In this document: in pieces, positions 1-8,867 of the stretch
Numbering within the stretch: the stretch's first letter is position 1
Layout of the letters: each line of letters begins with the position of its first letter
Source of the DNA: Prosthecodimorpha staleyi
GTDB taxonomy: Bacteria > Pseudomonadota > Alphaproteobacteria > Rhizobiales > Ancalomicrobiaceae
Length of the DNA: 64,000 nt
Direction of reading: 5' to 3'
NCBI RefSeq assembly: GCF_018729455.1
Contig: NZ_JAHHZF010000001.1
Coordinates: 316,902-380,901, forward strand
Notes under the pieces: model-generated
What the model saw: the letters and a program-made list of their open reading frames with translations, nothing else
Told to the model about the DNA's origin: nothing
The model's database searches: none
Position numbers and translations under genes: made by a program

Positions 1-16
1 CTGCGATGCGAGTAGG

Positions 17-64
17 CCCCGGATCGGCGGCCCTGCGGGCCTTGTCCGGGGATGCGCTGGGAGA
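17..64. repeat. Imperfect direct repeat, copy 1, with internal hairpin
   Basis: This 48-bp element is repeated at 307-354 with about six mismatches. It includes CCCCGGA (17-23) and its complement TCCGGGG (45-51), so a transcript could fold into a stem. On the minus strand it lies well past the pccB stop. Confidence 0.6.
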
Positions 65-306
65 TGGCGGCAGGGGGGCCGGCGTCAGATGGTCCACGGT
101 CCACTGCCTGCTGCCCAGTGCCTACTGCCCGGTCCCTACCCACGGCCCACTCCCGAATCCGCACTGCCCCGCGCCCGCCGGAACGGTGCCCCGAGGGGCC
201 GCATTCCCGGCCGCAGCGCAGCGGAGAGCCGGGACCCACTTTGCACGCAACTTACTGAAAAATATGTATAAACTCCAAAAACAGCGATCGCCCAGCCGAG
301 AGGGCG

Positions 307-354
307 CCCCGGATCGACGGCCCTGCGGCCCGTGTCCGGGGATGCGTCGCGAGA
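307..354. repeat. Imperfect direct repeat, copy 2, with internal hairpin
   Basis: Second copy of the 17-64 element. CCCCGGA is at 307-313 and TCCGGGG at 335-341. It lies about 90 bp past the pccB stop on the minus strand and could help end that transcript. There is no clear T-run, so the terminator role is only a guess. Confidence 0.6.
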
Positions 355-443
355 CGGTCGTGTCTCTGCGCTGTCCATACCTGCCGATGGATTGCTGCCG
401 GCGGGCGCCCGAAGTCGGTCGGCGCCGATCCATCCCGCTCCCG

Positions 444-1976
<1,533 letters not shown>

Positions 1977-2107
1977 GGCGCATGTCCTTCGGATGGAATG
2001 TGCCGGCTGCTTACCATGGGGGGATCACCCGGCAAAGTGGGCCGAAGGGCGAAGACGCCGCTGGCGGCGAAGACGCCGCAGGTGCGGAGCAACGGCCGAC
2101 AGGCGGC

Positions 2108-2806
2108 TCAGAAGGCGTAGCCGAAGGCGGCGATCTCGCGCGCATAGAGGCGGCCGACCAGATCGCGGGTGTCGGCATCGTACCAGTGCCGCCAGGTGCC
2201 CTTCTCGGGCCGGTGGCGGGCACGGGCGCGACCGAGCGACGGCGGATCGACGATGCCGAGCCGGTCCATCACGGCCTGGAAATCCGCCTCCAGGTTCTCG
2301 TGGCGCAGCACCCGGTCGACCACGATCCGCCCGCCGATCGTGTAAATGTCGAAATTGTCGATCGGCCAGCGCGCCGTATGGGTCCGCACGAACTCGGCGA
2401 AGGGCGGCCGGTCGTCGGCACGCGGATGCTGGAAGAAGTAGTTGGAGACCTCCCGGTCCCAGGGATTGCGCTCGACGGCAAACTTGAAATAGCCGTCGAA
2501 CACGGCCGGATCGACCATCCGCCGCAGCCGGTCGGCGCGGATGTGGTTGTAGAATTCGACGCCCGCGCGCCGGGTCGTCATGCCGCAGGCGACCTTCAGC
2601 CGGGCGGCGAGCGGCCAGCGCTCGCGCGGCAGGACGTGATTCTGCCAGTTGATGCGCCGGTCCGGATCGGCCCGGGTCCGGGTACCGTCGAGGGGCGTGA
2701 CCACGTCGTCCGGCCCGCACAGATCGGCCAGCGCGATCTCCAGGCTGGTCGAGCCGACCTTGCGGCATTTCAGATAGATGAAGCGGTGCCGATGGCTGAT
2801 GATCAT
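2108..2806 (-). CDS. Sulfotransferase family 2-like protein, tandem copy B
   Basis: 232 aa. It begins with a beta strand and a PAPS-binding-type loop (YLKCRKVGSTSLEIAL, about residues 11-26), followed by CGPDDVV. A mid-protein VERNPWDREVSNYFF matches the conserved Arg/Ser block that contacts the 3'-phosphate in sulfotransferase family 2. It ends in the same IAAFGYxF tail as its neighbour at 2833-3537, so the two are clearly tandem duplicates. The frame extends much further upstream, but homology starts at the ATG at 2806. Family members sulfate surface glycans or other small acceptors with PAPS; the substrate here is unknown. The gap to the upstream paralogue is only 26 bp. Confidence 0.82.
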   Translation of the reverse strand: MIISHRHRFIYLKCRKVGSTSLEIALADLCGPDDVVTPLDGTRTRADPDRRINWQNHVLPRERWPLAARLKVACGMTTRRAGVEFYNHIRADRLRRMVDPAVFDGYFKFAVERNPWDREVSNYFFQHPRADDRPPFAEFVRTHTARWPIDNFDIYTIGGRIVVDRVLRHENLEADFQAVMDRLGIVDPPSLGRARARHRPEKGTWRHWYDADTRDLVGRLYAREIAAFGYAF

Positions 2807-2832
2807 GGGGCGCTGGGCGGCCGTCCGTCCGG

Positions 2833-3537
2833 TCAGAAGGTGTAGCCGAAGGCGGCGATTTCGCGCGCATAGCGCCTTGCGATCGCCTCGCGGGCGGCCT
2901 CGGTATAGTCGCCGCGATAGGAGCGGTTCGTGTCCGGACGATGGCCGGCCTTGGCATACGGCAGCACGGGCGCGAAATCGATGCCGAGATCGGCCATCCA
3001 GGCGGCAAAGTCCTCGGCGAGCCGCTCGTAGCGCAGCACCCTTCCGGCGACGATGCGCCCGCCGACCGAATAGGCCTCGAAATTGCGGAACCGGATATTG
3101 AGCCGTTCGTCCAGCACGTAGGTCTCGAAATCCGGCTTCGCACCCCGCCGGTTGCGGTGGACCCAATGGTAGTTGGAGACCTCGCGGTCCCAGGGATTGC
3201 GCTCGACCGTGACGATCTCCAGGCGGTCGAACAGCGATGCGCCGACCGCGGCCCGGATGCGCCCCGCCGCCATATGCGGCCAGAACCGGGTCAGCCCCGG
3301 CACCTCGCGGTTGGTCCGTCCGGCGAGGAGATGCAGCGGCCAGTCCCAGCGCCGCCGCCAGATCGGCAGCAGGTGGTTCTGCGGCCCCCGTCCCGCCCGC
3401 AGTCGTTCGTCCGGCCGCGAGACCGGCGTGATCACGTCGTCCGGCCCGCAGATCGCCGACAGCGCCAGTTCGATACTGGTCCCGGCGGTCTTGCGCGTCT
3501 TGACGAAGACGAAACGGTGCCGATGCGACAGGATCAT
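2833..3537 (-). CDS. Sulfotransferase family 2-like protein, tandem copy A
   Basis: 234 aa, paralogous to the next gene downstream. It has the P-loop-like FVFVKTRKTAGTSIELAL (about residues 9-26), CGPDDVITPV and the conserved VERNPWDREVSNYHW block. Its ATG overlaps the TGA of the ATP12 gene (ATGA, 3534-3537), which indicates translational coupling and supports this start over the longer open frame. No signal peptide or membrane segment is seen, so it should act in the cytosol on a lipid-linked or soluble acceptor. Placement inside a housekeeping operon suggests a lineage-specific insertion followed by duplication. Confidence 0.83.
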   Translation of the reverse strand: MILSHRHRFVFVKTRKTAGTSIELALSAICGPDDVITPVSRPDERLRAGRGPQNHLLPIWRRRWDWPLHLLAGRTNREVPGLTRFWPHMAAGRIRAAVGASLFDRLEIVTVERNPWDREVSNYHWVHRNRRGAKPDFETYVLDERLNIRFRNFEAYSVGGRIVAGRVLRYERLAEDFAAWMADLGIDFAPVLPYAKAGHRPDTNRSYRGDYTEAAREAIARRYAREIAAFGYTF

Positions 3538-4346
3538 GGCTGGCCGGCCGCGGCCTCCAACAGGAAGGCCGAGGCGACATCGAATTCGCGCCGGCGCGCC
3601 ACCAGGCGGGCGACCGCCTCCTCGTCCTCGCCCCAGAGCTCCAGGTTCCAGGCCTCGTCGACGGTCGCCGCGTCCCAGGTCGCCTGGCCGTCGAGCCGGC
3701 CGCCGGCATGGGCCAGCGCCAGGAACAGCGAGCCGGTCAGCGTGGTCAGCGAGTGCAGGCCTGCGAGCCGCCAGGGATCGAGCGGCTCGAGCGCCCGCCC
3801 GACCGCCGCGATCGCCTCCGGGTCCTGCGCGACATGCACGATCCCCTCGGCGACCAGGAAGTGCGCCCCATAGGTCTCCTCGATCCAGTCGAGCACCGGA
3901 TCCCACAGCCGCGTCTGCCGCTCGACCAGCCGCGCCGCGTCGGTCGCCCGGTAGCAGAGGAGATCGGAACCGGCATATTTCAGGGCATCCGCCGCGACCG
4001 CGGCCGGCTGCACCGCGACGCCGTCGATGACCGCGTTGGCGAGCCGGGTATGCGGCATCGACCGTGGGTCGATGGTGGTCTCCTGCGCGGCCCATTCGGC
4101 CGCCATCGCCTCGGCGAGATCGCGCCGCGGCACCTCCAGATGCCGGCGCGCCGGGGTCCGCACGGGACGGCCGTCGAGCAGCACCCGCCAGGCGCCGCCC
4201 TCCGCCTGGCCGACCGAGACCTCCCGGTAGAAGCGCTTCGGCAGGTCGACGCGGGCATGCTCGCGGGCGCGGGCGACCGGATCGACGACCGGCTCGGTGA
4301 ATTCGGGCTTGGTCTCGTTCGGGTCGTAGCTCAGGAAATCACGCAT
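3534..4346 (-). CDS. ATP12 family F1-ATPase assembly chaperone
   Basis: 270 aa, typical for alphaproteobacterial ATP12. The protein binds the free alpha subunit and helps assemble the F1 sector of ATP synthase. Conserved family patterns seen are KRFYREVSV, WRVLLDGRPVRTPARR, EWAAQETTIDPRSMPHTRLAN, SDLLCYRA and the C-terminal LTGSLFLALA. The ATG at 4346 gives the start MRDFLSYDPNE; the longer frame upstream overlaps the HAD gene. The 8-bp overlap with the upstream HAD gene and 4-bp overlap with the downstream sulfotransferase gene indicate an operon. The HAD-ATP12 pairing is common in Rhizobiales. Confidence 0.93.
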   Translation of the reverse strand: MRDFLSYDPNETKPEFTEPVVDPVARAREHARVDLPKRFYREVSVGQAEGGAWRVLLDGRPVRTPARRHLEVPRRDLAEAMAAEWAAQETTIDPRSMPHTRLANAVIDGVAVQPAAVAADALKYAGSDLLCYRATDAARLVERQTRLWDPVLDWIEETYGAHFLVAEGIVHVAQDPEAIAAVGRALEPLDPWRLAGLHSLTTLTGSLFLALAHAGGRLDGQATWDAATVDEAWNLELWGEDEEAVARLVARRREFDVASAFLLEAAAGQP

Positions 4347-5016
4347 GGTCGGACCATCCGAACAGGTTGGAGAGGACCGGATAGGCCTCGTCGAAGCGCT
4401 CCAGCACCCGGTGCGCGCCGCGCGCGGCGAGGCTCGCCGGGTCCTGGTAGCCCCAGGAGACGCCGACCGCATGGATGCCGGCCGCCGCGGCCATGTCCAT
4501 GTCGTAGGCGCTGTCGCCGAGGATGACGGCGCGCTCCGGCGCCACCCCGGTCTCCGCCAGCGCCGTCAGGATCATCGAGGGATGCGGCTTGGACGGGTGG
4601 TCGTCGGCCGTCTGGATGGTGGCGAAGCGGCCTTCGAGGCCGTGCAGGTCGATGATCGAGCGCACGCCGCGGCGCGACTTGCCGGTGGCGATGCCGAGCA
4701 CCACGTCGGCCCGGTCGCCGATCCGCCGGATCGCCGCAAGCGCGCCCGGATAGAGCGGCTCCTGCCGTGTGGCGGCCTGGCGCAGGCGCTGGAAGGCAGC
4801 CTTGTAGGCCTCGGCGAGCGCGCGCGCCGCCGCCGGCTCGATGCCGGGCACGAGCGCCTCCATGGCTTCGACCAGCGACAGCCCGACGACGCCGAGCACC
4901 GCCTCGCGCTCCGGCACCGGGCGGCTCTCGGCCTCGAAGGCCGTGGTCATGGCGGCGACGATCATGTGCTGGCTGTCGACCAGGGTGCCGTCGACATCGA
5001 AAAGGACGAGAAACAC
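4339..5016 (-). CDS. HAD family hydrolase (phosphoglycolate phosphatase-like)
   Basis: About 225 aa. HAD motif I is LFDVDGTLVDS at the very N-terminus, with the nucleophile and acid aspartates. Motif II is the Thr of LGIATGKSRRG, motif III the Lys in SKPHPS, and motif IV is ILGDSAYDMDMA. A helical cap lies between motifs I and II (subclass IA). The family dephosphorylates small phosphometabolites such as phosphoglycolate or sugar phosphates; the substrate is not readable. The GTG at 5016 places motif I at the expected distance from the N-terminus. An ATG at 5055 would add 13 residues and has no ribosome binding site. It overlaps the start of the ATP12 gene by 8 bp. Confidence 0.87.
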   Translation of the reverse strand: MFLVLFDVDGTLVDSQHMIVAAMTTAFEAESRPVPEREAVLGVVGLSLVEAMEALVPGIEPAAARALAEAYKAAFQRLRQAATRQEPLYPGALAAIRRIGDRADVVLGIATGKSRRGVRSIIDLHGLEGRFATIQTADDHPSKPHPSMILTALAETGVAPERAVILGDSAYDMDMAAAAGIHAVGVSWGYQDPASLAARGAHRVLERFDEAYPVLSNLFGWSDHA

Positions 5017-5127
5017 GGGGAACGTCCGGCGCTGAGAGGAATTTCGAGCCCCCATATGGCGCGTCGCCGCGGCTCGCGCCAGTCCCCTGCCGGCGGGTTC
5101 CGTCGGCCTGCGCGTTCCGGTGCGGTC

Positions 5128-6120
5128 CTAGCCGGCGTTTCCCGGCGCGCGGTCCATGGCCCGGAAGAAGGCGTCGGGGATCGGGGCCTCGAGCGACAGG
5201 GGAGCCTGGGTGCGCGGATGCCGGAAGGAAAGCCGATTGGCGTGCAGCAGCAGTCGCTCTGCGGCCTGCGGATCGCCATAGATCGGATCGCCGAGGATCG
5301 GGTGGTCGGTCAGGGCGCAATGGACGCGCAGCTGGTGGGTGCGGCCGGTCTCGGGGAAGAGCGCGAGAAGCGCGGCGGCGCCGTCCGGCGAGACTGCCAG
5401 CCGCCGGAAGCCGGTGCGGGCGGTCTGGGCGTCCGGATCGTCCGCGGCGGCGGCGGCCATGCGGCCGCCATGGGAGGTCTCGACCTTGCGGATGGCGATA
5501 TCGATCAGCCCTTCCGGCTGCGGCACACCCGCGACGACCGCCCGATACTCCTTGTCGACCCGGCGCGTGGCGAAGGCCTTGCCCATCACGCCGGCGAGCG
5601 GGCGGCGCTTCACGGCGACGAGCAGGCCGGAGGTATCCTTGTCGAGCCGGTGCACCAGGACGGGCCGATCGCCGTCCGGACCGACCATGCGCACCAGAAG
5701 CCGGTCGAGGTCGACCCGGGTGCCCGAGCCGGAATGAACCGCGAGCCCGGCCGGCTTGTCGAAGACGATCAGGTCGTCGTCCTCGAACACGGTCATGGCC
5801 GCCAGGAACGCCCTTTCGGCCGCGCTCAGCGGTACCGGTGCCGGCGCGCCGCCCGCCCCGCTGCCCGCACGGGCACCGGACCGAACCGGCGGCGGCGGTT
5901 CCGGCGGCGTGTTCAGCACGACGAGATCGCCCGCCGCCAGGCGGTCGGTCGGCTTGGCGCGCCGCCCGGCCACGGTCAGGCCGCCATGCTTCAGAAGCGC
6001 GGCGAGGCGGCCGGGCGCGATGGCCGGGTAGTGGATGCGCATGAAGCGGTCGAGCCGCATCCCCTTTTCGGAGATGTGCACCCGCCGCTCCGTCGCTCCC
6101 GCCTGCGCCGATTCGCTCAC
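5128..6120 (-). CDS. RluA-family pseudouridine synthase with S4 domain
   Basis: About 330 aa. An N-terminal S4 RNA-binding domain (RLDRFMRIHYPAIAPGRLAALL) is followed by a Pro/Gly-rich linker and a catalytic domain. The latter has DLIVFDKPAGLAVHSG, the active-site Asp in VHRLDKDTSGLLV, and PETGRTHQLRVHC. These are the hallmarks of RluC/RluD enzymes that isomerise uridines in 23S rRNA. The open frame runs to 6282, but the GTG at 6120 is preceded by GAGGGGGA and lies just before the S4 domain, so it is preferred. It is followed closely by the HAD gene and then ATP12. A second RluA-type gene is at 7134-8132, so the two probably modify different sites. Confidence 0.9.
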   Translation of the reverse strand: MSESAQAGATERRVHISEKGMRLDRFMRIHYPAIAPGRLAALLKHGGLTVAGRRAKPTDRLAAGDLVVLNTPPEPPPPVRSGARAGSGAGGAPAPVPLSAAERAFLAAMTVFEDDDLIVFDKPAGLAVHSGSGTRVDLDRLLVRMVGPDGDRPVLVHRLDKDTSGLLVAVKRRPLAGVMGKAFATRRVDKEYRAVVAGVPQPEGLIDIAIRKVETSHGGRMAAAAADDPDAQTARTGFRRLAVSPDGAAALLALFPETGRTHQLRVHCALTDHPILGDPIYGDPQAAERLLLHANRLSFRHPRTQAPLSLEAPIPDAFFRAMDRAPGNAG

Positions 6121-6333
6121 CCCGATCCCCCTCGTCTTCGGTCCCGGCACCTCGGCCGGCCCCGATCTGACTGTCTCCGGCCCGGTGCCACCCGCCTGGG
6201 ATGCCGGAGCGGTGCGGCATTGCCACAATGTTCCGTCAAACGACCGCGCCCGCCCATCTCGTGCGGCGGCGATGGATGACATGTCACCTTTCCCCTGTAT
6301 AGCTTAGGGCAGTCAGTGAGTGCGGATCGGATC

Positions 6334-7005
6334 ATGCCCATCGAAAAGTGCCTGAAAGTCGCGGCGCTCGCCTCTGCCGCCCTGGTAGCGGCTGCGGCGC
6401 CGTCCCGGTCAGACGATCTGATCAAGCCGCGGCTCGACGTAAACTCCGCCTTTTGCGCGGGCACGGGCGACTGCGCCGTCTCGATCTTCGCCGGCCCGCG
6501 CCTCGACACCCACATGGTCAGCGTGTTCGGCATCTCGAACTTCCAGGCGCCGACCAAGTACCAGTACGGCAACAGCTGGATCACGGCCGGCACCTTCTCC
6601 CGCAGGCTGCTGTCGGTCGGTCCGGTCGATTTCGAAGGCGAAGTCGGCGCCGGCAAGCGCTGGGGCAGCCTCGGCGAAGGCGAGGGCTGGCTGGCCCTCT
6701 ACGGCCGGTGGACTTGGTTCCCCTGGAACGACTATGTCCGCACGACAGTGGCGGTCTCGACCGGCCTGACGCTGGCCACCGGCAATCCGCGCTACGAAGT
6801 TCGGCGCGAGGGCGTCAAGGGCGCCTATGTGCTGCACTATCTCTCGCCGGAAATCACCTTCGCCCCGCCGAAGAGCCAGTGGGAGGGCTTCCTGCGCCTG
6901 CATCACCGCTCCGGCGGCGGCGACTTCATCGGCGACACCTCGATCTTCAAGGGCGCCTCGGGCGGCGCCCAGTATCTGGTCTCCGGCATCCGCTACCGGT
7001 TCTGA
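6334..7005 (+). CDS. Outer-membrane beta-barrel protein, PagL-like in pattern
   Basis: 223 aa from the ATG at 6334; a GTG at 6316 would add six residues. It has a signal peptide (MPIEKCLKVAALASAAL, Ala-rich, cleavage near residue 25). Alternating aromatic/hydrophobic strands follow, and the last residue is Phe after RYRF, as in outer-membrane barrels. A paralogue at 48064-48798 shares the C-terminal block LHYxxPExTFA...RxHHRSG. The HxS pair recalls lipid A 3-O-deacylase PagL, but no Glu sits 12 residues after the Ser, so enzymatic function is unproven. It is divergent from the pseudouridine synthase at 5128-6120 and is followed by a UUCG hairpin. Confidence 0.72.
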   Translation: MPIEKCLKVAALASAALVAAAAPSRSDDLIKPRLDVNSAFCAGTGDCAVSIFAGPRLDTHMVSVFGISNFQAPTKYQYGNSWITAGTFSRRLLSVGPVDFEGEVGAGKRWGSLGEGEGWLALYGRWTWFPWNDYVRTTVAVSTGLTLATGNPRYEVRREGVKGAYVLHYLSPEITFAPPKSQWEGFLRLHHRSGGGDFIGDTSIFKGASGGAQYLVSGIRYRF

Positions 7006-7027
7006 GGCGAAGGGTCCGCCGGCCACC

Positions 7028-7045
7028 AACGCCCTTCGGGGCGTT
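7028..7045 (+). terminator. UUCG-loop hairpin after the outer-membrane barrel gene
   Basis: AACGCCC, loop TTCG, GGGCGTT makes a perfect 7-bp stem closed by a C(UUCG)G tetraloop, 23 bp past the barrel stop. No T-run follows, so it may work as a 3' stability element or a Rho-assisted end. It also sits between convergent genes and is symmetric enough to serve both strands. Confidence 0.45.
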
Positions 7046-7133
7046 ATGAGGCTGCGGACAGTTTCGACGCCAAGGAACGTTTTCGCATCGGCCCTGATCG
7101 CGCGGGGCGATCGTCCTCAGCCGCCCTGCCCTC

Positions 7134-8132
7134 CTACTCCTCCTCGTCCTCGGCCGGATCGTAGGAAGCCGTATCGAAACCGAGCAGGTTCCAGGACTGC
7201 TGCATATGCGGCGGCAGCGGTGCGGTCACGTCGATGCGGCCGCCGCGCGGGTGCGGCAGGGCGATCCGGCGGGCGAGCAGGTGCAGCTTGTTCTGCATGC
7301 CGCCGGGCAGTTCCCAGTCCTGCCGGTCGAAATATTTCGGATCGCCGACGATCGGATGGCCGATATGGGCGCAATGGGCGCGCAACTGGTGCGTCCGTCC
7401 GGTGACCGGCTTCAGCGACAGCCAGGCGAGCTTCGGGCCGGCGGTGTCGACGACCGAATAATGGGTCAGCGCATGGGCGGCACCATCGTCGCCGTGGCGG
7501 GCGACGCGCATGCGCTCGGTATCGTCGCTGTCGCGCGCCAGCCAGGTCGAGATGCGGCCCTGCGCCGGCTTCGGCACGCCGGCGACCAGCGCCCAATAGA
7601 CCTTGCGCGCCGAGCGCGACCGGAAGGTCTTGGCCAGTTCGGCCGCGATCGAGCGCGTCTTGGCGACGACCAGGCAGCCGGCCGTGTCGCGATCGAGGCG
7701 GTGGACCAGGCGCGGCACCTGACCCTTGGCGTCCTTCAGGCTCTCCAGCATGGCGTCGACATGGCGCGTCAGGCCCGAGCCGCCCTGCACGGCGAGGCCG
7801 GCCGGCTTGTTCAGGACCATGATGTCCTTGTCCTCGAACAATGTGATCGAGCGCAGGAAGGCCGCATCGTCGCCGTCGGCGCGCGGCATGGCCCGGACCG
7901 GCTCGGCCCTGGCGGCCTCCGCGATCATGGCGCCCGGCGGCACGCGCACCATCTGGCCGGGCACGAGACGGGTGGAGGTCTCGACGCGCTTGCCGTCGAC
8001 GCGCACCTGACCGGTCCGGACGAGCTTCTGCAGCGCGCCGAAGCCGAGGCCCGGGTAGCGGCCCTTGAACCAGCGGTCGAGGCGAAGCCCGGCTTCGTCC
8101 TCGCCTACGGTGACAGTCTCGACGGTGGCCAT
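7134..8132 (-). CDS. RluC-type 23S rRNA pseudouridine synthase
   Basis: 332 aa. The S4 domain (LRLDRWFKGRYPGLGFGALQ, residues 16-35) is followed by the RluA catalytic fold: DIMVLNKPAGLAVQGG, the catalytic Asp in LVHRLDRDTAGCL, and VTGRTHQLRAHCAHIG. The C-terminus is acidic (PAEDEEE). It is the RluC-like enzyme of the conserved crcB-rluC-HAD-ATP12 neighbourhood in Rhizobiales, here split from the HAD gene by a second pseudouridine synthase and the barrel gene. The ATG at 8132 has AGGA about 8 bp upstream; the longer frame to 8402 overlaps crcB and is not used. Confidence 0.92.
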   Translation of the reverse strand: MATVETVTVGEDEAGLRLDRWFKGRYPGLGFGALQKLVRTGQVRVDGKRVETSTRLVPGQMVRVPPGAMIAEAARAEPVRAMPRADGDDAAFLRSITLFEDKDIMVLNKPAGLAVQGGSGLTRHVDAMLESLKDAKGQVPRLVHRLDRDTAGCLVVAKTRSIAAELAKTFRSRSARKVYWALVAGVPKPAQGRISTWLARDSDDTERMRVARHGDDGAAHALTHYSVVDTAGPKLAWLSLKPVTGRTHQLRAHCAHIGHPIVGDPKYFDRQDWELPGGMQNKLHLLARRIALPHPRGGRIDVTAPLPPHMQQSWNLLGFDTASYDPAEDEEE

Positions 8133-8274
8133 GAAAGTTCCTGTTTTCGGGCTCCTCCTGTCGCGCAATGCGGGCGGGGATGCAAGCGCGGACACATGTC
8201 CACAGCGGCGCAGGCCGCTCCGGGAGCCGAATTCCAACCCGTTCGGCGTTTCAACCGGGCTCCCGCGCCGCGCC

Positions 8275-8676
8275 TCAGGCGGACAGCAGCGCCCGCGTGG
8301 CGAGCAGCCCCGCCGCCAGCGCCGCGAAGGATACGACCACCGAGGCGGCGACATAGGCCAGTGCCGCCCCTTGCGCGCCGCGCTCCCACAGGATCCAGGC
8401 ATCGAGCGAAAAGGCCGAGAAGGTGGTGAATCCGCCGAGCATGCCGGTCATCAGAAACAGCCGCAACTCCGTGCCGCCGGCCTCCGGCGTCCAGCGCGCC
8501 AGGATCCAGGCGGCGAATATGCCCATCACCGCCGAACCGATCACGTTCACCGTGAAGGTCCCCCACGGATAATGCGGCCCGAAGCGGGCGACCAGGGCGA
8601 GATTCACGGCGTAGCGGAGGCCGGAGCCGAGGCCGCCGCCGACGAAGACCAGAGCGATATGCAGGAGTGGCGGCAT
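8275..8676 (-). CDS. crcB: Fluoride channel CrcB/Fluc
   Basis: 133 aa with four hydrophobic segments, the normal size for Fluc. The family signature GMLGGFTTFSAFSLD (about residues 80-94) holds the Phe and Ser/Thr residues that line the fluoride path. GGGLGSGLRY and GTFTVNVIGS are the other conserved blocks. It works as a dual-topology dimer that lets fluoride leave the cell. The ATG at 8676 gives MPPLLHIAL; 25 extra residues in the open frame are polar and unlike the family. It lies 142 bp upstream of rluC on the same strand. I looked for a fluoride riboswitch in the 190 bp upstream and did not recognise one. Confidence 0.93.
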   Translation of the reverse strand: MPPLLHIALVFVGGGLGSGLRYAVNLALVARFGPHYPWGTFTVNVIGSAVMGIFAAWILARWTPEAGGTELRLFLMTGMLGGFTTFSAFSLDAWILWERGAQGAALAYVAASVVVSFAALAAGLLATRALLSA

Positions 8677-8867
8677 GGCTGGCGGGCGGCCCTTTTCGGA
8701 CGGGGCCGATCGTCCCGAATCGGACCTGTCGTTTGAGATCGCCTTTACCATGGCACAACCGCCATCGGTCCGATCGCGGCCGATAACCCGATGCTTAGGA
8801 CTCCTCCCCTATTCGTGACTGTCACGAGCCTGACATAACGCATGGATCGTCGGCGCCGCGGATTGAT

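Larger units (their letters stand above)
1..443. other. Non-coding left edge with a 48-bp imperfect direct repeat
   Basis: No convincing gene lies downstream of the pccB stop. The stretch is C-rich and low in complexity around 85-180. It holds two copies of an approximately 48-bp element (17-64 and 307-354, period 290), each containing the inverted repeat CCCCGGA / TCCGGGG. Open frames here look like shadows of biased composition, with no ribosome binding site and no recognisable domain. Confidence 0.55.

Noticed and set aside
6334-7005. Firm call as lipid A deacylase PagL
   Set aside because: Only the His-x-Ser pair matches; the third catalytic residue was not found in this or the paralogue at 48064.
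8677-8867. Fluoride riboswitch upstream of crcB
   Set aside because: The conserved pseudoknot and GAUGG-type segments were not found in either orientation.
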